DNA of 19,653 nt, taken from the NCBI GenBank assembly GCA_934365155.1, contig CAKRMZ010000031.1, positions 1 to 19,653 on the forward strand. The letters are read 5' to 3'. Shown one piece after another: positions 14,192 to 19,653 of this stretch. The notes beneath the pieces were generated by a model. It ran no database searches. It saw only the letters and a list, made by a program, of their open reading frames with translations, and was not told the DNA's origin. Within the stretch, counting starts at the first letter, position 1; every line of letters begins with the position of its first letter. Made by a program: the position numbers and the translations under genes. The stretch is from an uncultured Eubacteriales bacterium (GTDB lineage: Bacteria; Bacillota; Clostridia; Oscillospirales; CAG-272).

Positions 14192-15460
14192 TCACTGACG
14201 AATCTGACCGTCACCGCAAACCAGATATTTTACGGTCGTAAGCTCCCGAAGTCCCATCGGCCCTCTTGCATGTAATTTTTGAGTGGAAATACCGATTTCC
14301 GCGCCGAAGCCGAACTCCTCCCCGTCTGTAAAGCGAGTGGAAGCGTTCACATACACAGCGGCACAATCCACTTGTGCCTGAAATTTCCGAGCCGTTTTAA
14401 TATTCTCTGTAATAATGCATTCACTGTGCCCGGTCGTATATTCTCGAATATGCGCAATCGCCTCATCCACCGAGTCAACAATCTTTACCGCAATAATATA
14501 ATCGTTATATTCCGTCGCATAATCCTCTGCGGAAGCCGCTGTCGCTTGACTTAACACGGCACGGGTACGCTCACATCCGCGGATTTCAAGATTGAACGGA
14601 CGGGTTTGTTCATAAAATTTCGGCAAAAACTTTTCTGCAACCGACGCATGGCAAAGCAAGGTTTCAATCGCATTGCAAACAGACGGACGTTGCGTCTTTG
14701 CGTTTACGGCTACCCGCACCGCCATGTCCAAATCGGCATCGGCATCCACATAAAGATGACAATTCCCCGCCCCTGTTTCAATCACGGGTACCTTTGAATT
14801 TTCCACAACGGAACGGATTAATCCCGCGCCGCCCCGCGGAATCAGCACATCAATCAATCCGCGCATCTTCATCAAAGCCTCCGAGCTTTCGCGGGTAGTA
14901 TTATCAATAAATCCGATTGCACTTCCCGGCAATCCGACGCGCTCGAGAGAATCACGCATAATTTTAATCAAACAGCGATTGGAACAAATGGCCTCTTTTC
15001 CGCCGCGCAGTACCACTGCGTTACCCGCTTTAAGGCAAAGCACCGCCGCATCTACCGTAACATTCGGCCGAGCCTCATAGATCATTGCGCAAACGCCGAG
15101 CGGAACACGTATCGCCGTGATTTCCAAACCGTTCGGGCGTTCCGTGCGCGTGCCTTCGCCGAGCGGATCCGGCAGTGCCGCAACCTTCTCAGCCGCATTG
15201 GCAATAGCATTGATACGCGCATGATCCAGTCTCAGGCGATCCACCATGGAAGTTTTCATACCGTTTGCTTCTGCAGCGGCGATATCCCGCGCATTCTCGG
15301 CAATAATCTCATCACTATGTTCCCGTAGCGAACGGGCAATTTCTTCAAGAGCCTTGACCTTTTGATACTTGGATGCCTGCGCGACCAAAACCGATGCTTC
15401 CTTCGCCGCACGACACTCCTTCTGAACATAATCAAAAATGTCCTGTCCCATCACACTCAT
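14192..15460 (-). CDS. proA: Glutamate-5-semialdehyde dehydrogenase
   Basis: 422 residues. ProA reduces gamma-glutamyl phosphate to glutamate-5-semialdehyde with NADPH, the second step of proline synthesis. Visible signatures: IRVPLGVCAMIYEARPNVTVDAA (about 117-139), ALCLKAGNAVVLRGGKEA, ETGAGNCHLYVD (228-239) and NAKTQRPSVCNA with the catalytic cysteine at about 262. The C terminus ELTTVKYLV is typical. ATG 15460 is given; a second ATG three codons on (15451) is equally possible because neither has a strong ribosome binding site. It follows the HAD gene by 21 nt and precedes thiI by 29 nt. Confidence 0.97.
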   Translation of the reverse strand: MSVMGQDIFDYVQKECRAAKEASVLVAQASKYQKVKALEEIARSLREHSDEIIAENARDIAAAEANGMKTSMVDRLRLDHARINAIANAAEKVAALPDPLGEGTRTERPNGLEITAIRVPLGVCAMIYEARPNVTVDAAVLCLKAGNAVVLRGGKEAICSNRCLIKIMRDSLERVGLPGSAIGFIDNTTRESSEALMKMRGLIDVLIPRGGAGLIRSVVENSKVPVIETGAGNCHLYVDADADLDMAVRVAVNAKTQRPSVCNAIETLLCHASVAEKFLPKFYEQTRPFNLEIRGCERTRAVLSQATAASAEDYATEYNDYIIAVKIVDSVDEAIAHIREYTTGHSECIITENIKTARKFQAQVDCAAVYVNASTRFTDGEEFGFGAEIGISTQKLHARGPMGLRELTTVKYLVCGDGQIRQ

Positions 15461-15481
15461 CTCACTTTCGTTTGTTATGAC

Positions 15482-16159
15482 TCAAAGCAATAACGCTTTC
15501 AGCTCCGATAAACGGTCGATTGCACAGATAAAATCTCGCCGTTCATCTTCAAAAATATTTCGCCGATAAAAACATGCTTGCATTTCAGCGGACAGCGGTC
15601 CTTCTATATCCCATTCAAAACGATCGCCGACGTATAAGCAATTTTGCGGCTTATAATTTAACCGCTCGGCGGCAAGCTGAAAAATACGGGGGTCCGGCTT
15701 TGCATATCCCACTGCTTCCGAAACCAGAATGATATCCATTTGCGGTTCAAGTTTTGCCCTTTTGATTTTTTCGCTTTGAAGCACAGTACGTCCGTTTGTA
15801 ATAATTCCCAAACGATATCCACCGTTTTTGAGTGCACATAAGGTATCCATTGTATCGTCAAATACAACCGTATACCGACGGTAATCCTTTTCATAGCTTT
15901 GTGCAATTTCTTCCGTCAAGATTTTTTGACCGGCCTGTTCCAGTTTTATGACAAAATGAGAAAACACCTCGTCCCGCGGAGTCGCCCCACGGCGTTCAAA
16001 GCGAACAAGGTCCTCAATCGCATCTTTGATAAAAGTCTCATCGGAAACCGAATGCGCTATCATAAAATCCGTTGCCCAGTTTCGAAACATCCGGTTGCGA
16101 TCAATTAAGGTATCGTCCAAATCAAAAAGCACCGCATAAATATCATTTCGATTTTTCAT
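15482..16159 (-). CDS. HAD-superfamily hydrolase
   Basis: 225 residues from ATG 16159; an in-frame GTG four codons earlier lies inside proB. Motif I is LFDLDDTLID (Asp13 nucleophile, Asp15). Motif II is IITNGRT. The conserved Lys is in VGYAKPDPRIF, and motif IV is YVGDRFEWDIEG. A helical cap lies between motifs I and II, as in the YjjG-like or phosphoglycolate phosphatase-like subfamily. The substrate is probably a small phosphorylated metabolite, but which one cannot be said. The ATG shares its A with the TGA stop of proB (TGATG), so translation is likely coupled. Placement between proB and proA suggests a role linked to proline synthesis or metabolite repair (inference). Confidence 0.88.
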   Translation of the reverse strand: MKNRNDIYAVLFDLDDTLIDRNRMFRNWATDFMIAHSVSDETFIKDAIEDLVRFERRGATPRDEVFSHFVIKLEQAGQKILTEEIAQSYEKDYRRYTVVFDDTMDTLCALKNGGYRLGIITNGRTVLQSEKIKRAKLEPQMDIILVSEAVGYAKPDPRIFQLAAERLNYKPQNCLYVGDRFEWDIEGPLSAEMQACFYRRNIFEDERRDFICAIDRLSELKALLL

Positions 16160-16947
16160 CACTGACCCCACCGAAAATATGTTCCCACTTTTTTTCCGTC
16201 AAAAATATCATAAAGGATATCCGGATTCTCTCCATTCACAATGATCATGGGGATATCCGCAGCGCACACCATGCTGGCTGCACGCAATTTTGTTGCCATG
16301 CCTCCGGTCCCGCGGGAAGAGCCGATTCCTCCGGCCATCGAAAGAATTTCATCCGTCAGTGTATCCACCACGTCAATCTTTTTGGCATCGGCACAAACAC
16401 GCGGATCCGCCGAAAACAAACCTTCTACATCGCTCATATTAATCAGGATATCCGCATTGCATAAAATAGCTACATAAGCGGAAAGCGTGTCGTTTCCGCC
16501 AAAATTCACGCCTTCAATTGAAATGGAATCATTTTCATTCACAATCGGCACACAGTTCATTTTTAGCAATGTGCGGAATGTATTGCATGCATTGTGCCGA
16601 AGCGTTTCGTCATCCACAACGTCTTTCGTAATCAATACCTGCGCTACCGTATGTCCAAACGAAGCAAACAGTTCCCCGTAGATACGCATCAATTCACTTT
16701 GTCCCACCGCGGCCATCGCCTGTTTTTCCTCTGTGCTCATCGGATAATGATGCAAACCGATCTTTGCCGAGCCGGCGGATACCGCTCCGGAGCTCACCAC
16801 AACAATTTCCTTTCCGCTGTTTTTCAAATCGGCAAGAACATGCACAAAGCGCTCCAAGCGTCTCAAATTGATTAAACCGGTCTGATATGTCAGCGTTGAC
16901 GAACCGATTTTCACGACAACGCGCTTGGCATTTTTGATGCGATCCAT
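16159..16947 (-). CDS. proB: Glutamate 5-kinase, short form without PUA domain
   Basis: 262 residues. ProB phosphorylates glutamate with ATP, the first and feedback-controlled step of proline synthesis. The amino-acid-kinase fold is recognisable from VVKIGSSTLT (11-20), VVSSGAVSAGSAKIGL (50-65), VNENDSI and NFGGNDTLSAYVA, with SRGTGGMATKLRAA near the C terminus. The Escherichia coli and Bacillus subtilis enzymes are about 365 residues with a C-terminal PUA domain; here the protein stops after the kinase domain, a known shorter form. The start is ATG 16947 with an AGGAG site about 10 nt upstream. Transcription starts at the promoter in the divergent gap with zapA. Confidence 0.96.
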   Translation of the reverse strand: MDRIKNAKRVVVKIGSSTLTYQTGLINLRRLERFVHVLADLKNSGKEIVVVSSGAVSAGSAKIGLHHYPMSTEEKQAMAAVGQSELMRIYGELFASFGHTVAQVLITKDVVDDETLRHNACNTFRTLLKMNCVPIVNENDSISIEGVNFGGNDTLSAYVAILCNADILINMSDVEGLFSADPRVCADAKKIDVVDTLTDEILSMAGGIGSSRGTGGMATKLRAASMVCAADIPMIIVNGENPDILYDIFDGKKVGTYFRWGQ

Positions 16948-17025
16948 GATATTTTTACTCCTAATTTAGTCAAAAAAATAAAAAAAGACTTTTCTTGTTT
17001 CGTGTTTTATATTATAATTATAAAT

Positions 17026-17054
17026 ATTATACTTCTAACTTACAAAAATTTCAA
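17026..17054 (-). promoter_or_regulatory. Promoter of the proB-HAD-proA-thiI unit
   Basis: On the minus strand: -35 TTGAAA (17054-17049), 17-bp spacer, perfect -10 TATAAT (17031-17026). The start is expected near 17019, about 70 nt before the proB ATG. The same AT-rich block must hold the divergent zapA promoter. A plus-strand TATAAT occurs at 17013-17018, but no clear -35 accompanies it. Confidence 0.8.
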
Positions 17055-17084
17055 CCTTAAAACCGAAATTAAGGAGGAATCATC

Positions 17085-17384
17085 GTGAAAAACAAATGCA
17101 AAGTGGAGATTTCCGGAATTCAACTCACTATGCTTTCGGATAACAGTCCCGAAGAAATCAAATCCATGGCAGACGCATTGGATAAAAAGCTCCGCGAGTT
17201 AACAATCGATCAGTATCACTATAACAAAACCGAAGCGGCTATCATATGCGCACTGGATTTTTTAGAGGAAAACAAAAGGCTTGAAAAATCCCTTGCCCAA
17301 TTAAAGCATCAATTGGAAACACAAAAATTAGATCTTGAAATTTTGAAGATTGAAAACGAAAAGCTTAGAAACAAAAAAGAATAA
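17085..17384 (+). CDS. zapA: Cell division protein ZapA
   Basis: 99 residues. It starts at GTG 17085, chosen because a perfect AAGGAGG site lies 7 nt upstream. The N-terminal half (KCKVEISGIQLTMLSDNSPEEIKSMADALDKKL, shown in pieces: EISGIQLTML and EEIKSMADALDKKL) matches the ZapA head. The second half is a charged coiled coil (about 60-97) that gives the dimer or tetramer. ZapA crosslinks FtsZ filaments at the division ring. Sixteen nt separate it from the U32 gene, so they are co-transcribed. Confidence 0.9.
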   Translation: MKNKCKVEISGIQLTMLSDNSPEEIKSMADALDKKLRELTIDQYHYNKTEAAIICALDFLEENKRLEKSLAQLKHQLETQKLDLEILKIENEKLRNKKE

Positions 17385-17400
17385 GGCGGGTTGATCACAA

Positions 17401-19509
17401 ATGAAATTTTTGCAGCATCCCGAGCTGCTCGTTCCCGCAGGATCGGCGGACGCACTTTCCGCAGCAATCAACGGCGGCGCGGATGCCGTTTATTTTGGCG
17501 GCACCGCTTTTAATGCCCGTCAAAACGCGAAAAATTTTGATAGAAGCGCCATGCGCAACGCCATTGACCGCTGCCATTTTTACGGTGTGCGAACCAACAT
17601 TACGTTTAATACGCTACTTTACGAAAAGGAATATCCTGAAGCACTGCGTTATGCCGAATTCCTGTACAATGCCGGAGCAGACGCCTTGATTGTCGCCGAT
17701 TTCGGATTGGCCTCCGCAATCAAAGCCTACTTCCCGCAAATGGAGCTGCACGCCAGTACACAGGCAAGTATCCACAACACTGACGGTGTCGCTGCCGCCA
17801 AAGCTCTCGGATTTTCCCGTACGGTTCTCGCACGGGAGTTACCGGAACACGATGTGCGTGAAATTTGCAAAAGAGCATCCGAAATCGGCATGGAAACGGA
17901 AATGTTTATCCATGGTGCCCTTTGTGTATCCGTTTCCGGGCAATGCCTGTTTTCATCCTTGGTCGGCGGACGCAGCGGCAATCGCGGTGAATGTGCGCAG
18001 CCATGCCGGCTCCCCTATCAGGGCGTTCCCGGGTGTTCTTATCCGCTGAGTCTCAAAGATCTTTCCCTCGCGGACCGCATTCCGGAAATCCTGTCTTTAG
18101 GAGTCTCTTCTCTGAAAATCGAGGGGCGGATGCGCAGCCCGGAATATGTTTATACCGTAACACGCATCTACCGCCGTCTTTTGGACGAAGAACGCGCCGC
18201 GGAGGAAAGCGAAAAAAATATACTCCGTGCCGCTTTTTCGCGCAGCGGCTTCACCGATGCATATTTTACATCCCGTATATCCGACGCAATGTGCGGCACC
18301 CGAACCGAAAAAGACAAAAAGCAAGGAGCTGAATTTGAAAAAAGCGTTGCGATTTCAGAACGCAAGCTTCCCGTTCAAATCGATGCTCGGTTTCGCTCCG
18401 ATTGCCCGACAAGAATTTGTATGCAGCTCGGCAACCTCCGCGCTGAAGCCACCGGCGCGACACCGATGCTGGCGCGCTCCGCACCGATTACAAAGGAGGA
18501 TTTCAAATCGTCCGTCTTAAAGCTCGGCTCCACCCCGTTTTCCGCCGGCCATCTGAATATCGATTTTGAGGACGGACTGTTCCTGCCGAAGGCAGAGCTG
18601 AATCGGCTCCGCCGGAATGCGACCGAGGAGCTGTATGAACAAAGAATTCAAGAAAGTCAAAAGCGACGTCCGATTTTGCATCCGGAGTTTTCAGTGCCGT
18701 TCCCGGTTTTCGCCGACAAGCATTTCCGTGTTTCCAATATTGCCGTATTTTCTTCATGCGACAATTTGCCGGGCAGCCAAGTGCTTTCCTTTTTTGACGA
18801 AATCTATATCAGCGCATATGCATATGCCGAAGCCGAGAAAAAGCAGTTACCCCTTAAGGGGATTACGGGCATTGTCATGCCTGCGGCCTTTTTTGATCAT
18901 GAAAAAAGCAGGTTTGATTCTCTTTTGCGTCGGGCCAAAGCAAACGGTATAAAACATGCCGTCTGTGAAAACATCGGTCAAATTGCGCTGTTGAGAGAAA
19001 TCGGATTTCAAATTCATGGGGGATTTCGGCTCAATGTTTACAGTGCGGCTTCGTCCGATGCTCTGCTCACTCTTGGGGTGTCGGATATCTGTCTTTCGCC
19101 GGAGCTGTGCCTTGCCGCCATGCGTGATATATCGCTCCCCTGCCCGAAAGGTGCCATCGTATACGGAAGCATTCCGTTGATGACTCTGGAAAAATGCATC
19201 TTCCGATGCTTTGAAAATTACTCTGACAGCGCCGATACGCACCGAAATTGTCCGTTTCACCGCAATTCTCCGCCAAACCTTGTGGATCGGAGAGGAGTCC
19301 GTTTCCCGGTTCTCCGCGATTTTTCCCATCGCAATGTGATTCTCAACAGCGTTCCTGTTTATATGGCGGATCGCAGCGACGAGCTTTTAGCGGCAAACAT
19401 TCAAAACCGCTGGTTCCTTTTCAACCGTGAAACGGAATCTGCAATCGAGAACATTGTTCATTCTTACCGCACTTACAGCCCGGCAAACTTTCCCATTCGT
19501 CGCATGTAA
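17401..19509 (+). CDS. U32-family peptidase / RNA-hydroxylation-type protein
   Basis: 702 residues. The TIM-barrel-like N-terminal part shows ELLVPAGSADALSAAINGGADAVYFGG (in pieces: LLVPAGSADAL, NGGADAVYFGG) and LHASTQASIHN (116-126). The U32 signature is at about 166-206: EMFIHGALCVSVSGQC, then GNRGECAQPCRLPY, with four cysteines at 175, 182, 198 and 202. In this family the signature cysteines are implicated in an iron-sulfur site, and the best-studied members (RlhA, TrhP) hydroxylate 23S rRNA or tRNA; others are annotated as collagenase-like peptidases. The long C-terminal part (about 380-702) matches the larger two-part members of the family, probably with the DUF3656 segment. ATG 17401 has only a weak GGCGGG-type site, so coupling to zapA is likely. 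The actual activity is undecided. Confidence 0.93.
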   Translation: MKFLQHPELLVPAGSADALSAAINGGADAVYFGGTAFNARQNAKNFDRSAMRNAIDRCHFYGVRTNITFNTLLYEKEYPEALRYAEFLYNAGADALIVADFGLASAIKAYFPQMELHASTQASIHNTDGVAAAKALGFSRTVLARELPEHDVREICKRASEIGMETEMFIHGALCVSVSGQCLFSSLVGGRSGNRGECAQPCRLPYQGVPGCSYPLSLKDLSLADRIPEILSLGVSSLKIEGRMRSPEYVYTVTRIYRRLLDEERAAEESEKNILRAAFSRSGFTDAYFTSRISDAMCGTRTEKDKKQGAEFEKSVAISERKLPVQIDARFRSDCPTRICMQLGNLRAEATGATPMLARSAPITKEDFKSSVLKLGSTPFSAGHLNIDFEDGLFLPKAELNRLRRNATEELYEQRIQESQKRRPILHPEFSVPFPVFADKHFRVSNIAVFSSCDNLPGSQVLSFFDEIYISAYAYAEAEKKQLPLKGITGIVMPAAFFDHEKSRFDSLLRRAKANGIKHAVCENIGQIALLREIGFQIHGGFRLNVYSAASSDALLTLGVSDICLSPELCLAAMRDISLPCPKGAIVYGSIPLMTLEKCIFRCFENYSDSADTHRNCPFHRNSPPNLVDRRGVRFPVLRDFSHRNVILNSVPVYMADRSDELLAANIQNRWFLFNRETESAIENIVHSYRTYSPANFPIRRM

Positions 19510-19570
19510 TGCCCATTGTTATATCTATTTTTATTTTCCCCTGTACTTCTTATCAGAAAGGACCTTTCCC

Positions 19571-19653
19571 ATGCGAAAAAATTTTTGGCTGAATCTCTTT
19601 CTTATCTGCGCCGGCATTGTGATCGGCACGTTAATCGCAAAGCTCACAGCATC
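19571..19653 (+). CDS. Small membrane protein, 5' part (DUF4321-like)
   Basis: Cut by the window end; 27 codons are visible. ATG 19571 follows an AGAAAGGA site. The sequence MRKNFWLNLFLICAGIVIG starts with two basic residues and a hydrophobic helix, then TLIAKLTA. This, and its place after zapA and the U32 gene, fits the small DUF4321 membrane proteins found near maf, radC and mre genes in Clostridia. That identity is an inference from context and a short N terminus. Confidence 0.5.
   Translation, partial: MRKNFWLNLFLICAGIVIGTLIAKLTA

Noticed and set aside
16981..17084. Plus-strand promoter for zapA
   Set aside because: A TATAAT at 17013-17018 exists, but no acceptable -35 stands 16-18 bp upstream. 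The promoter must be near, but I cannot place it.

Overview
The window looks like a chromosome segment of a low-to-moderate GC Gram-positive anaerobe, most likely a gut-type Clostridia (Bacillota). The pointers are strong AGGAGG-type ribosome binding sites, consensus SigA-like promoters, RNase Y followed by YmdB, a zapA / U32 peptidase / DUF4321-like order, and a surface protein ending in PKTGD, a membrane helix and a basic tail. The genus cannot be read from the sequence. Everything from position 37 to about 17,054 is on the minus strand; zapA and the genes after it are on the plus strand, diverging from proB.

Region 1 (37-6553, minus) is the most distinctive part. A TetR-type regulator with its own promoter and a 26-bp inverted-repeat operator is followed by three cell-surface genes. 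Two are paralogous collagen-like proteins, one anchored as a lipoprotein and one by an N-terminal membrane segment. The third is a 978-residue wall or membrane protein with beta-helix-like repeats, InlB-type B repeats, Ig-like segments, a Cys-rich region and a sortase-like tail. The three surface genes lie 25-31 nt apart, 81 nt after tetR, and end at a terminator at 37-70. They probably form one regulated surface module.

Region 2 (6681-9699, minus) holds a compact cassette: an HNH-type protein, a 60-residue acidic protein and a zinc-ribbon membrane protein, closed by two terminators. Upstream is a 415-residue HTH-like/ankyrin-like protein, preceded by a possible 39-codon small ORF. The cassette has its own promoter with a short inverted repeat next to it. 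Its function is unknown.

Region 3 (9838-17054, minus) is housekeeping: tRNA-Ser(GGA); ymdB and rny, separated by a terminator-like hairpin; then the unit proB - HAD phosphatase - proA - thiI, read from a good promoter at 17026-17054. This unit combines the first steps of proline synthesis with tRNA 4-thiouridylation.

Region 4 (17085-19653, plus) holds zapA (cell division), a U32-family protein (probably rRNA/tRNA modification or peptidase) and the start of a small membrane protein cut by the window edge. No rRNA, CRISPR array, complete insertion sequence or prophage was seen.
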